A stretch of DNA of 21,388 bases from Lingula anatina (taxonomy: Eukaryota > Brachiopoda > Lingulata > Lingulida > Lingulidae), in contig NW_019775748.1 in assembly GCF_001039355.2 (NCBI RefSeq), positions 1-21,388 on the forward strand. Reading direction: 5' to 3'. Shown one piece after another: positions 1 through 16,339 of this stretch; the stretch's first letter is position 1, and each line of letters starts with the position of its first letter. The position numbers and the translations under genes were made by a program. The notes under the pieces were generated by a model that saw nothing but the letters and a program-made list of their open reading frames with translations, was not told the origin of the DNA and did not search any database.

Positions 1-29
1 AAATAAAAGTGGTTAGTTTACATGTTGTG

Positions 30-80
30 CCCCCCCCCCCCCCAAAAAAAAAAAATAATAATAATAATGAAAAAAAAAAT
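30..80. repeat. C14-A12-(TAA)n low-complexity tract
   Basis: A run of 14 C, then 12 A, then TAA repeats and a second A-run. It lies in the intron after the last visible VARS2 exon; homopolymer lengths are prone to assembly error. Confidence 0.9.
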
Positions 81-134
81 GTTCAAATAATACTCCTGCT
101 GCAGTATCAAGTCCTACAATATTTCACAACTCAC

Positions 135-1758
135 ATGTTCGGGCAACGGATATGCTGAGACACTGATACTTCTCACTTCATGGTCTGAGTTGCCATGGAG
201 ACGCTGAAAGAGCTCTTCAGTTATAAAAGGCATGAAAGGATGTAAGGCCCTCAGCCAAACATCTACACAATGGTGAAGAATGTCGTGGACACAGGTTTTC
301 GCATCTTCATCATCTTCATTTAGGGGTGATTTGGAGCATTCCTGGAAAAATAACATACAATTAAACATTTGATTTTTTTATCGATAATTCATTTAATAGG
401 TCAGCATATCTTATAAACTAAAATGTAAACTGATAATCCTGTTCAAGATGATAATTAAACTTATTGTCAGTATTAATACAGAAAAGTATAACAGCATCAT
501 CATATCAGTCTGGGATAATTAAGCAAAAGAACTAATTTGTAAACTATCAAATTTTTGTACAAAAACTGAGAAACTTTAATATGCGCTACTCACAATATAA
601 ATATCACAGAAGTCAGCCATCCAGAACTGGTGCAGAGCCTGAGCCGCCAGGTGGAGATCATAAGCTCTGAAATACCTGTCACATTGCTGTACCACAGTGG
701 AAAGCCTGCTCAATATCCATAAATCTACGGGACTTTCATGTCCTGAGAGCTGAAATGTGGAATACACATGTAGAATACTGATGGTCACAAAGTTGAAACA
801 TTCCAACAAATTAAATTTTGAATAATATTAGAAATTATATTATCTACCTTTCACCTTAAACATAATATTAACATCAATGATAGAACCAATTTTAGTGATA
901 GTGAAGAAAGTCAACACTGTTGGGGTAATTTGCCAATTCAGACTAAAAAATAGCTTTTTCAATACAAAAAATAATTTCTCTGGGTTAGAAAAATTATATT
1001 GTCATTTACCAAGAGGAAGAAAAATATCAATTATTTGACTGAATCAAAAATGTATGACAGTGGTCCTCAATGTCAAAACTACAACCAAGCCTACACCAAG
1101 ACCCTTAAATCCAGACATCTACTTACTTTAAATGTATCATGAGGCTTGTAGTCTGGTCCCAAACTTGCCATGGTGAACTTAAATGCCTGCCATATCTTAT
1201 TGCAGAACCTTCTGTTGGTAATCACATGGCTCACGTTCATGTTGAGGACTTCAGCTGTAATATTGAGTGAGATCACCACATCATTAGATAGGCAAACTGG
1301 ACAATTTAATCATACCAAATGTGAATATCAACTGGTAGAATATACTGTTGCGACATCAATCCTTTGGTCTTAGGCCCTTTTCACATCGAGCCTTATACTT
1401 AACCGGGCCAGTCCACTTTGGGATATTGATGACATAATAACCTGACTGTTACGTAAGAGATCAAGCCACCTAAACCTAAACGAAGCTCTAGCCCATGGCA
1501 AGGTCAGTTAATTAATTTTACTAAACAGCTTGTGCAAGGGAGAAAAATCCCCTGTAGTATAAATACATGCTAGGACCTCTCAAAGTTGACTGGTACAGTT
1601 AATAGTGACACTATGTGAAAAGTAACTTGATCAACAGACTGGCCCAGACAGATCACACCAGGGAGACAAAATCATCGACACAGATAGTAATGACCATAAC
1701 ATATTATACTCACATAAAGTCTACTGAACAGATGTAGAATTAAGACTTAAAATAAATT

Positions 1759-1794
<36 letters not shown>

Positions 1795-4700
1795 TATTAT
1801 TATAAGTAATAGACAAACCTTTAAAATTATAAGAGCACAGGGTAAACCTCAGGCTGTCTGTCCCACACTCAGGAATGCCTTGTGGATACTCCTTCTTCTG
1901 CCCTGACTTGGCCATCTTCACCTCTTTAGGATCCAAATTCCCAGCGTCAATTTTATCCTGAAGTTCCTAGGTGTAGGCATAAGATAAAACCTCAGTAAAT
2001 ATGCTATGTTCTTCAATAGCTGAAAAGTTATACCACATGGCTGAGGACAAAAATTAAGAATTTTCATCATATTTTGCCTATTTCCACAGCCATTTTAAGT
2101 AATTTGTCTGAAACAAAGATGTAATATTACATACACAAGGACAAGTGGCAATACATCATATCAATATTGACTACTTAGCTAGCTGTAAAATCAAGATAGT
2201 TAAAACAGCATCAGCAGGCAGGGAAAAAATTCCCCAAGGAATGCCACAAATCAACCTTTATAATCTGAACCTTCCTTAGCAAACATCACAACTTCACAAG
2301 CCGTGCCAAGGAAATAATAGCAGGTTTAAAATACTGGGATGGTTCAAAAATGGCTAAAAAAGATCTTCTATTATAATATACCTGCAGAGAAGCTCCATGT
2401 ATGACGTCCATGGGGTCAATGACATTACCCAGGGACTTGCTCATTTTCCGTCCCTGGGCATCCCTTAGTAAGCCATGCAGAAGAACCTGGTGACAAATAA
2501 GAATATGTTAATATAGCAGTAAAAACTGATTTTTAACAGTAAATGATCTTACTACATGTATGAACCCATTTAAGAGAATTCAAAGGGTTTATACAAAATA
2601 TGATTTTTTGTCCCTAATTTGAAAAAAAACAACAAAAAAACAAAAAAACAACTTAAGGTGTATATCACTGATTTAGTGAATACATTTAAATGTACATCCA
2701 GTGTACAAGCCATTCCATACAATATCACATTCAGCAAACTGTATGCTATATGCCAAATGCAGCCGGCTGATAAACTCACCTCCTTGAAGGGTAATTTTCC
2801 TGTGAGCTTCTGTCCCATCATGACCATTCTGGCCACCCAGAAGAACAAGATATCATTGCCTGTTTCCAGGAAACTCCCCGGGTAGTAAGCCTGCAGGTCT
2901 GAGGTCTGAGGACATCAAATACAATTATAAGGATTATGCTTTTGAAAGCCTGATCTTTCTGTACCTTACACAGGAGGGCATTGGTTTAGGTGTGATATTG
3001 TGTTGTGCACAAATCAGGGATAAGATAATTTTAGCTCCCAAATGTCAGAAATCTGTTGATAGACGTATAATAATCGTTGATAATCGTTGATAATCTCATT
3101 ACTGATAAAAAATGTGTTAGTTGTGAGATGTTGTTATTCTGAGTGTTTTAGTTGTGATGGCTGGTGTGAATGTCATCAAAAATGTCAAAGTAGTGACTTA
3201 TGATAGACTGTATATTAAATCCAACAGCTTGACAGCAAGTTACGTGTAAAGGCTCTTAGTGACAGCATTTAATTCAATGGTTTGAAATAAGTAAGCTGGC
3301 AAAGAGTGAACCTACCTGATCAGGCCAGCCCAGTGAAGAGAACGGGAAGAGAGCCGAGGAAAACCAGGTGTCAAGCACATCCTCATCTGCAAAAACAACA
3401 AGTGTAATGTTAACTATTACGTCATCATTGTACTGGTAAATAAACTGTATACCAGGGTTGTAAAACATTAATGATTTTATTATTTTTTATCTTATATAAT
3501 ACTGAAAAGAAGAAATAACAAATGACAGTGTCTGCCCCCTCACCTTGTCTTAGCTCTATGTCTGCCTGGGGTACACCAAGCACCTGTTCAGCCCTGGACA
3601 GAACCTCTTCCACAGTTCTTCCACTCACCCAAACTCCATCTGAAGACTTTTAACATAATAAAATATTATAATATGTTTGGGCAAGTTTTTGTGAAATCAA
3701 TTTGTAAGCAAAAACACACATCTTGTTAACAACCAATCTGCCTACAATCTTCAAGAATTAAGCTGGAAGAATTAGATATTCTTCAATTTCTCTATCTTCT
3801 ATTCAACCTACCTGAGCTGACTTTGGAGTTGCTAAATAAGCAGGTATCCTGTGCCCCCACCATAGCTGTCTAGATATACACCAATCCCTAACAAAAACAT
3901 TCAGTCAGTAGAATGTATCCATTCAACTTTTTTTATAAAAGCAAATTTTACAAAGATGCTGTTATTATGACATCATTTCTTAACGACCCCAAGTCCTGTG
4001 TATTTATTTTCTACTACCAAACGAATTATCTCATCATTCACAGAAAATTATTTTAATATTGGAATAATACTTCTGTTAAGAAACTTTTTAAACATGCTTG
4101 GTAAGTATCACCTGCTTTCACTGTTTTCCAGCCATTCAAACCAAACTTTACTGTAATATTCTGGAATAATCTTCAATTTTCCACTGCTTACAGCCTTTAA
4201 AAAAAAAAAAAGGAAATTTGCTTTTAATGTGTGAACTGCATGCTTCATCAGTGAAGGAAAAAATCAAACCTGGGACAATGTCCTATCACTTACACCTTAT
4301 TTTTTAAGTATTTTAATGGTTATTTAGTTACTGTTTACTGCCTACCTCCATTGCTGTCTCTGCCATGTCCCTGTACCTCAAGAACCACTGGTCTGTCAGG
4401 TACGGTTCTATCACGTCTCTGGAACGACTGTGATCAAAACAAATAATAATAATAATAATAGCATACATCTAGATCCACACACAGGCCGGTGCACTTTAAT
4501 AGTGGGGCCTATGGCTGGTAAACAGCACCAATCAACCAAACACACTCAACACTGTACATTTAAAAAAAGTTATCCCTTAGCAAAATTAAACATTTACAGC
4601 AAATCTATGAGGAATTTTACCATGCAAGTGAGGTCTGAAGACCTTCTTGCAAAGTTGACTCAAATACTGTATAAGATGCTCTTGCAAATTAGCAACAAAT

Positions 4701-6361
4701 TTTCAGCATTGCAATTTTTTCTTGCAAAACTCCTTGAGGCTTCACAGTTTGCAGCAAATTTGCACACATGCCATAACTAGTTACATATCTACTTTTAATT
4801 ATAACAGATGAAAGCTGCCTACCTACAAACTGGTATCTTCATAGGATGTGGCACAGATCCTCGAAATAGATTCTTACTGTTTAATGCTTCCTCAATAGCT
4901 TCTCTGGCTTCAAACCGTTTCATACCCTGTAAAGATAAACCCTTTTAAATACCATTATATTTTTCAGTGATGATATTGCTACTCTACAAACTGGATGATG
5001 CTTTTAGATTTATGTTACAAAGATGAAGGGAAACATATGCATGGTGTGTGCTATATATACTGTCTTTTGCCCTCATAAATGGATCATTATATCTGATGGC
5101 CAGTGTATATCAATTTGAGGCAAATCTCACAGGCATCATAAATTACAGAAATTTCTTTAATCAAACTTTTTGCAATTACTGTAGTCACTTTAAAAATTAC
5201 TTTTAAACTTTCAAATCAGTATGTATTATTAGCGAGTCCCAATAAAGCAATTTCAACATGAACTATCTCAAAAATAGAACCAGCAATAACAGATAATTAA
5301 CCATAGGTGGCAGCATCATACAGTACCTCAAACTGAGATCCTCCACTGCCTGTGATGTTCCCCATTTTATCAAGGATGTTAATCAGAGGCAGATCATGTC
5401 TTTTCCCCACTTCAAAATCATTGAAGTCATGTGCTGGGGTGATCTTCACAGCCCCTTATGATAAAAGTGGAAAGACGGTCATAAAAAGATTTCTTTAAAT
5501 TCTATGACTTAAAAATACAAACATAACTCAGGGCCACTCTTCAAGTCTTGTCAAATCACTCAGTGCTTATGTATGTCTTGAATGACCTTCTTATTTCTGA
5601 CCATAAATAGTTGAGTTTTAGCCAAGTGTACATAACATGACATTGCATTAATGTGTGAACTTAAATATTGGCTACATTTGTTTTGTAACACTTACAACAA
5701 ATAGCTTCCAATAACTCCTTGAAATTAAGTAAGCAAGCAAACATTTTTAATATTAATAAATAGACAAATTGATTGTTTTAGTCTTTACACGATACAGTTT
5801 TTTTTTCCAAATATCAATATATTCCACTCTACTGGTGGCCTGGTATCTGCACTTTATAAAGGCTCACCTGTCCCAAAATCCTTGTCCACATACTCATCAC
5901 ATACTATTGGTAACTTCCTATCACAGAAAGGATGAATGGCAAACTTCCCATGCAGGTGCTTGTATCTGTCGTCCTCAGGGTCAACTGCTATGGCCGTGTC
6001 TCCCAGCATTGTCTCCAAGCGTGTTGTAGCAACAACTATCTCTCCTTAATAAACAAACAGCATTATACAGTTACTCAATGAAGCCTACTATCTACACTAC
6101 TATCTAAACACACACACACACACACAAACACACAGATATAGCTTTTAAAATTTAACAAAAATCAGTCCACAATTACCTCAGTGTCTCTATTATCAGCAGA
6201 TAAACATAAACTGGTTGAAATATACATCAAAAATCAAATATATAATCAGAATGGGTGATGGGTACTGAATATATTTACTGTGATTGTTTTCTTCATAAGT
6301 TCATCACATTACTTACAAAGAAACCATTTAATTTAATTAAAAGTAGACAAAAATAAATAAA

Positions 6362-6434
<73 letters not shown>

Positions 6435-9166
6435 ATTAATTAATTAATACATATATAAACCAATTAATTTGGAAATTTACATCTATTATTTTATAATTAT
6501 GCATTCTAACATCAGTTCTGAACTAGCCTCGTTTTCATTTCATTTACCTCCTCCTTCTATGGGATAGGCAAATGAGGAAAGGAGGCCAAATTTGACTTTC
6601 TTCCGATAGCCTGGAATTGCCACAGCCATTTCTCCTTCACTTTCAACTGGCTCCACCTGTAGAATACATAATAAAATATGGGTTGTGCTGGGTGCGTGGA
6701 AATCAGTTTTGATTCAAAAATCAATCAAACTGTCAGGTACAGGGATCATTTAATGCCTTTTTCTAATCAAATCAGAGAAAGATTCTTGCCAATTCATAGG
6801 AATTCTGGTAAATGGAAAAATTCACTTACTACTTATGAAAGGAAATAATAACAAAGTTAATTCTTCAGAACAGGCAATACATTATATTAGTAAAGCATAA
6901 AAATAGGACTAAACATAAAAAACTTACTTCTATATCAGAAATAGCAGACTGTAAAGCACATGACCAGTTGACCAGTCTGGTGCCACGGTAAATAACCCCC
7001 TCATCATGGAGACGCACAAAAGCTTCCGTCACTGCAGCAGATAATTTCTGAAAGAGTTAAGACAGTGTTTTTACCTCTGCCAAGGAGGTTATGTTTTCAT
7101 CCCTGTTTGTCTGTCTGTCTTTCTGTCTGTCTGTCATCAACATAACTCAAAAAGTTATGGACCGATTTTGATGAAATTGTCATTGCATTTCATTTCATTT
7201 CACCACTCAGTGAGAGCCATATTTAACATTCAGTTAGTAAATTTAACATGAAAATCTGCACAAAAATATTGCAATAAATGTGTTATAACAATTACCTATC
7301 ATTACCATTCAAGATTCTGGTCTTTGTTAAACATTCAAATACTCACTGGGTCCATTGTAAAACATTCACGACTCCAGTCTAAAGATGATCCCATCTTCCT
7401 GAGCTGGTCACAAATTGTTCCACCCTTTCTAGATAAAATTTTAAGAAAAATGTTGGTAATATTTGTAGCATATATTTGCTTCAGATCAAGTGCAAAATAC
7501 ACAGAGTATGAGATGAAGCAAAAAAAGAACAGCTTTAAAAACCAAGCTATGATCAATTTATGTACTTCACATCTCCAAACTAAAACATACTCTTCTTTCC
7601 ACTTCCACACTTCTTCCAGAAACTTTTCTCTTCCGATATCATGTCTGGTCATTTTCTTCTCCCTCCACAACTTCTTCTCTACAACCACCTGAGTGGCTAT
7701 ACCTGCGTGGTCAGTGGCTGGTAACCAGAGCACCTGCTGGCCATGCATTCTGTGCCTGTAGTGTACATTGGACATAAAGTATGGTACAGCATGGTAATAT
7801 ATTTAATTATGATATAGAGTTGTGTGGTATGGTATGTTATGATAAAGGGACCATTCATAGTCAGTATTGTACTAGCTGTGGATCGCTTTATGTTCAAGGG
7901 GATTCTCGCTAAATTGCAATCAACTTAAGCAGCTTAGATGTCTGTCACGCCTACTGAAGCTGCTAGGTGGTAATTAATTATCTTTTAGCAGCTTTTAGTA
8001 GGAGTGCAAGACATCAACCGCTTAAGCTGAAAGCAATGTAGTGAGAAACCCCTCAGAGACGGATCGATCCTGTTAGATCCATCTAGGTATGGGAACCGAG
8101 TTTTAGCGTTATGTGATATGTGTGGTATAGCATGTATTATGTCATTTGATGTGCTATAGTAATGTATGGTGTTATGTGATGTGGTGTCACTTCAGTACTT
8201 AAAAAATGAAATATGATTCTCCTCGTTCCACAAGATCTGTAAAATACGCATGAAATTAACACAAACATCATACTGACCACCTGACAATGGCGTCCTGTAT
8301 GGAGTTGGTCAGTGCATGCCCCAAGTGGAGAGTTCCAGTCACATTGGGTGGTGGCAGCATGACTACAAACTTCTCCTCACTCAATGAATGCTAGGTAAAA
8401 TAAGGAGTCTATTTAATTATGAGCCTTTATACATGGATATAGTGTTCATTTATCTAGTCAAACTGAATACTGTGATTTAGTTTAGTAAAAGTAATCAGAA
8501 TGTCCATTAAGGTACTAATTAATTTTTTTCAATTCATTAACCTAATTAAAGGAGCCCTGTGTACAAACCTTATCTGTATTCTCTGGAGTGAAAATGTTAC
8601 TCTTCTCCCACCAGTCGTACCACGCTGCTTCTACATATCTGGGGCTGTAAGACTGGGGTAAAGGGCAGGTGACATCTGATGACAGGATAGAAATATGAGA
8701 ATTGAAAATGCTATTGTTTGCAATATATGCTGAACTGCACCTGCAGAAATTAATCAAATCATAAGTTACTGCATGTACCTGTACTCATTCCAACACCTTA
8801 AGTAACAGAAAAACCAAAGATAGTTCAACTAAGTCAAATGTTTCTACAAATTTTTATTCCTTTTAATCTGAATATAGATTCTTATGTCGATTTGCCTTTT
8901 TTTTCGCCTTTTACTGTTGGAATAGTATATTCCACTTTCACATTTTCTTTGGATTTCTCCTTGCTCTTTGCAGACTTTGGTGATGCTTTTTCCGCGCTGT
9001 AAGCACGAACCGAATACCGTGTATAAACATAATTCCGTAACTTATAGGAATCCCTCTGAAGTTTAGAATGTCTCCTGGTTATCTGACAGTTGACGCAAGG
9101 GGAACTGCAGTATTTAAGCAACGTGTTTCTTTGCCTTTGCACAAGAAGCTTCCATGAGGCCGCCAT
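135..9166 (-). CDS. VARS2: Mitochondrial valyl-tRNA synthetase, 21 exons, 3' end outside window
   Basis: Class I aminoacyl-tRNA synthetase that charges tRNA-Val, predicted mitochondrial. Exons on the minus strand, 5' to 3': 9166-8896, 8675-8569, 8390-8278, 7755-7591, 7428-7347, 7047-6928, 6656-6548, 6044-5868, 5454-5327, 4926-4823, 4427-4346, 4194-4112, 3887-3812, 3646-3544, 3386-3316, 2905-2780, 2486-2382, 1966-1819, 1254-1127, 749-594, 341-135. They join in frame to 887 residues; the human protein is about 1060, so the C-terminal coiled coil is off the left edge. Visible: HIGH box HLGH (148-151); CP1 editing domain with TTRLET (329-334) and the TPAHD motif (387-391); [11 protein letters not shown] (516-526); KMSKS (653-657); anticodon-binding domain from about 720. 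The start ATG (9166-9164) has an in-frame TGA two codons upstream. Many blocks also resemble cytosolic VARS1, but there is no N-terminal GST domain, there is a targeting leader, and GTF2H4 is adjacent, all favouring VARS2. Exon edges were read by eye from frame, splice consensus and family conservation. Confidence 0.93.
1373..1626. mobile_element. Possible MITE in VARS2 intron 18
   Basis: CTTTTCACAT (about 1377-1386) and its reverse complement ATGTGAAAAG (about 1613-1622) bound about 240 bases of unique sequence. GGGCCAGTC and GACTGGCCC also occur inverted nearby, but not in the nested order expected of a simple foldback. No target duplication was found. Confidence 0.3.
1761..1803. repeat. 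(TAA)n/(TTA)n microsatellite in VARS2 intron 18
   Basis: About 33 bases of TAA followed directly by ATT repeats, making a self-complementary tract 16 bases from the 5' splice site of exon 18. Confidence 0.9.
2382..2486 (-). other. VARS2: VARS2 exon 17, KMSKS loop
   Basis: The exon translates to a block containing [18 protein letters not shown], the transition-state-stabilising loop of class I synthetases. It is phase 0 at both ends, bounded by CACCAG (acceptor) and CTGCAG|GTATAT (donor). The intact signature argues that the gene is functional. Confidence 0.95.
4438..4460. repeat. (AAT)n microsatellite next to VARS2 exon 11 acceptor
   Basis: About seven AAT units, starting ten bases upstream (in transcript sense) of the acceptor of exon 11. 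Confidence 0.85.
6349..6448. repeat. (AAAT)n microsatellite in VARS2 intron 7
   Basis: About 75 bases of AAAT/AAATA tetranucleotide repeat, running into a short (TTAA)n tract. A (CA)n tract at about 6108-6135 lies in the same intron. Confidence 0.95.
7071..7190. repeat. Dispersed repeat fragment with TTACCTCTGCCAAGG end
   Basis: It begins TTACCTCTGCCAAGGAGG, followed by a (CTGT)n tract at about 7107-7136 and a block containing AACTCAAAAAGTTATGGACC. Its reverse complement aligns with the segment near 16450-16480, so it belongs to the same family as the copy at 16340. I believe this motif is widespread in animal genomes, but that is memory only. Confidence 0.6.
7897..8053. mobile_element. Foldback / MITE-like element in VARS2 intron 3
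   Basis: This 157-base segment has two long inverted arms, 7897-7965 and 7986-8053, separated by a 20-base AT-rich spacer. They start AGGGGATTCTCGCTAAATTG and (reversed) AGGGGTTTCTCACTACATTG, with mismatches and a few one- to two-base indels. It sits within diverged TATGGTRT-like low-complexity DNA (about 7770-7860 and 8100-8200). CA lies on both sides, too short to be sure of a target duplication. It has no coding capacity. Confidence 0.7.
8278..8390 (-). other. VARS2: VARS2 exon 3, HIGH signature, tandem 5' splice site
   Basis: This exon encodes [19 protein letters not shown], the ATP-binding HIGH segment of the class I Rossmann fold. Two possible donors lie three bases apart (AG|GTG|GTCAGT). 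The downstream one (exon end 8278) restores the Trp of the conserved RWHRM block and is the chosen end. The upstream one (exon end 8281) would drop just that Trp and keep the frame. Confidence 0.85.
8676..8895 (-). other. VARS2: Intron 1 of VARS2, apparently GC-AG type
   Basis: The donor reads AAAAG|GCAAAT and the acceptor TCATCAG|ATGTCACC. Joining at this GC donor gives [18 protein letters not shown], with the Asp codon split G|AT; this matches the GEKKDVSGP block of human VARS1 and VARS2. The nearest upstream GT (CCAACA|GTAAAA) would put exon 2 out of frame, and a TAA at 8884-8882 stops read-through. No GT lies between the conserved block and that stop. Confidence 0.8.
8998..9166 (-). other. 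VARS2: Predicted mitochondrial targeting presequence of VARS2
   Basis: The first 56 residues contain many Arg, Lys, Ser and Thr and only one acidic residue (Asp39). They end in R-A-Y followed by S-A (residues 54-58), which fits the R-3 rule for mitochondrial processing peptidase (R-x-Y, cut before S). A lysine-rich linker follows (about 59-78), then the conserved [13 protein letters not shown] block that precedes the catalytic core in both human ValRS paralogues. The leader and cleavage site are inferred from composition and motif only. Confidence 0.7.
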
Positions 9167-9391
9167 AGGTCACCGTGACCCAGCCTCTTTATGAAACCGA
9201 TTTTTGTCTCTTTTTGCTCTCAGCTTGTGTGTTTTGTGAAGCATTAAGTAAATGTAAAATTCTGATAAGAAGAACAAATCTGTGAATGATTTTGGAAGTT
9301 GTCTTCTTAAAATTAAATCTGGTTCGTAAGGTAAAACTAAAAGCTAAAGCCTATCTTGTTTTCTTCAGGTGGAGGTTAGAAAATAAAGCAA
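9167..9391. promoter_or_regulatory. Shared intergenic region of divergent VARS2 and GTF2H4
   Basis: Only 225 bases separate the two start codons, so the interval must hold both 5' UTRs and probably a bidirectional promoter. No TATA box is obvious. A perfect palindrome GGTCACCGTGACC (9168-9180) lies directly upstream of the VARS2 ATG. A pyrimidine-rich acceptor-like site (TTTTCTTCAG, ending at 9369), 22 bases before the GTF2H4 ATG, suggests a possible 5' UTR intron; candidate donors are AAG|GTAAAA near 9329 and TTAAG|TAAATG near 9247. Transcription start sites cannot be read from sequence alone. Confidence 0.6.
9168..9180. promoter_or_regulatory. Palindrome matching a nuclear-receptor (ERE-type) site
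   Basis: GGTCA-CCG-TGACC is an exact inverted repeat of the AGGTCA-class half-site with a three-base spacer, the vertebrate estrogen-response-element consensus. It lies one base upstream of the VARS2 start codon on the minus strand, so it may be in the 5' UTR. Function is inferred from the match only. Confidence 0.35.
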
Positions 9392-14585
<5,194 letters not shown>

Positions 14586-14767
14586 CATAAGCTGTACATA
14601 ATATTGGATGAAAACACCAGTAGATGGCAGCAGGAGTCTTCTGTGGCTCCCAAGGCGGTGCCAGGAAGCCACTGTATGATCCTATACATTACAATATGTT
14701 GATTTAATGCACTGGTAGATGGCGCTAAGAGTCAAGACAAGAACATCATAGGTGAAGATGGAAGTCA

Positions 14768-14773
14768 AATAAA
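14768..14773 (+). terminator. GTF2H4: Polyadenylation signal of GTF2H4
   Basis: A canonical AATAAA lies 183 bases after the GTF2H4 stop codon. It implies a short 3' UTR ending near 14785-14800. No other AATAAA lies between the stop and this site. Confidence 0.65.
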
Positions 14774-14885
14774 ACATTAGGGAAATTTTATACCCTGTAA
14801 GCTGTAAGTGAATGCCAGCCTTTTTGAAGGAAATGATGGAACATTTGAGTCATCCAGAAGATGAAACTCTTCCATTTAATACTTT

Positions 14886-14943
14886 GTCATAAGAATGCCA
14901 TGCATGCCATGTCATGCATGTCATAAGAATGCCTGCATGCCAT
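14886..14943 (+). repeat. 34-base tandem duplication rich in ATGCAT palindromes
   Basis: GTCATAAGAATGCC occurs at 14886-14899 and again at 14920-14933, with ATGCATGCCATGTC-type palindromic sequence between and after. It lies downstream of the GTF2H4 polyadenylation signal. Confidence 0.7.
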
Positions 14944-15391
14944 CTTAACAGATGAATGGTCAAAATGAATAGTTGTCTCATTGGACCAAACCACAATGTA
15001 TGCTGTCCAAACAGCATATTTTTGTATTCAGACTTGTTAAGATGCTACCAGATTTGTTTTTTCAGATGGTATCAAACTTTCAAACTTTTTGTGATAGAGT
15101 TGTTGTAAAATGTTTTCACAAAAGATGTTTGAACTTTCAGGGCATTGTTTACTTTCTTCCATACGACAAACAGCTGAATGAAATTGGTTAAATTGGGCTT
15201 GTTCCCAAATTGATTTTTAGTTGTATTACTGAATATTTTGGCGCAATTTAAAAACAGGTCACTGCAAATGAAATAGCAGAATCAGATGGAAGGAAATTAG
15301 TTCAGGTTGTTTTTTATAAAATTTTGAAGCAGAATTAAATTAAAACAATTTAATTTTGACTTTTCAGCTGACAATACTTACTTCATAACAT

Positions 15392-15397
15392 TTTATT
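15392..15397 (-). terminator. Candidate polyadenylation signal for the carrier gene
   Basis: AATAAA on the minus strand, about 2.3 kb after the carrier stop codon. A second AATAAA at 15901-15896 is an alternative. Assignment rests on the hexamer and on the lack of any other gene in the interval. Confidence 0.3.
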
Positions 15398-16339
15398 CAT
15401 CAATGAAAGTATAAAAAAAGTAAGTGATCATACTGTGGAAAGATCACAATAAACATAATTACAACTTCCATTCATACATCATTTCACAGAGAGAAAATAT
15501 ATATAAATAAATGAGAGGTGGATGCACAACCTTCCACATCCTGCAAGAAGCTTGTATTCGGCCTCTCAGTTCAACCCAGACCTTATGACAATATAATGTT
15601 CAACAGATTAAAATATATCCTATGTATCTTTTTACAGTCTCAACATCTCTCCTGCATAAAAGTGCAGTGCCCTAAGATTTTTCTATGTCAAAGTTATATT
15701 TTAACCAGCTGTATGCCATAGTGTTCAAGTCGCACTACTAAGTGCTCAGATAATGAATTTTTTTAGTCCAAGTTTTCTAACTTTAAATGCATATTTTTTA
15801 CTACATTAATAATAACCTCACCAGCAGATATACTCCACATTCTGGAGTCTGATCCCTGTCAAATGACAGTATTTTTTGTGCTGAAATATTTGGTATTTAT
15901 TTAAAGCTGATAGAGCTTTCTGGTTCACACCTCACATATAATGCAACCACTGTCTTCATCATTATCAGGAACTGGTAATCTTTTTGTTGATTACTAAGAT
16001 TTCAGAAAAATAGGTAAATAATCATTTTTGTTAGAGATTTACTACTTAAAATTTACAGTTAAGTTGACCACAATAATTAAAATTGTCAACATTTACAATG
16101 GGAAGCGGAATGGGGAAGAAGATAAGTTCTGACAAATATAATTGGGAAAAAAGCCAAAGCCGCTCTGTCAGAAGTTGCTAAAGATCCATTAACTTTCATC
16201 AAATTGCTCTTACTCATAAGACAAAAATTTTGATTCTAAATGCAAAATGCACACAAACCTTGGGTGGACCAAGTATGGCACTATATTGCACAACAAAGAA
16301 GCAATGATTATTTAAATGACAAGTAAAAAACACATGAGA

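Noticed and set aside
2570-2779. Extension of VARS2 exon 16 as an open frame with a hydrophobic tail
   Set aside because: It is read-through past the GAG|GTGAGT donor; exon 17 restores the conserved sequence.
7324-7692. Plus-strand ORF of 122 codons
   Set aside because: It is antisense to VARS2 exons 4 and 5, which encode conserved synthetase blocks.
8910-8922. GT donor CCAACA|GTAAAA for VARS2 exon 1
   Set aside because: It would put exon 2 out of frame and remove the conserved VKGEKK residues.
135-9166. Assignment to cytosolic VARS1
   Set aside because: Catalytic blocks resemble both paralogues, but the first exon carries a mitochondrial leader, no GST-like domain is present, and GTF2H4 is the neighbour as for human VARS2.
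16098-16181. Short plus-strand ORF starting MGSGMGKKISSD
   Set aside because: Only 27 codons, no recognised family, and in the likely 3' UTR antisense strand.
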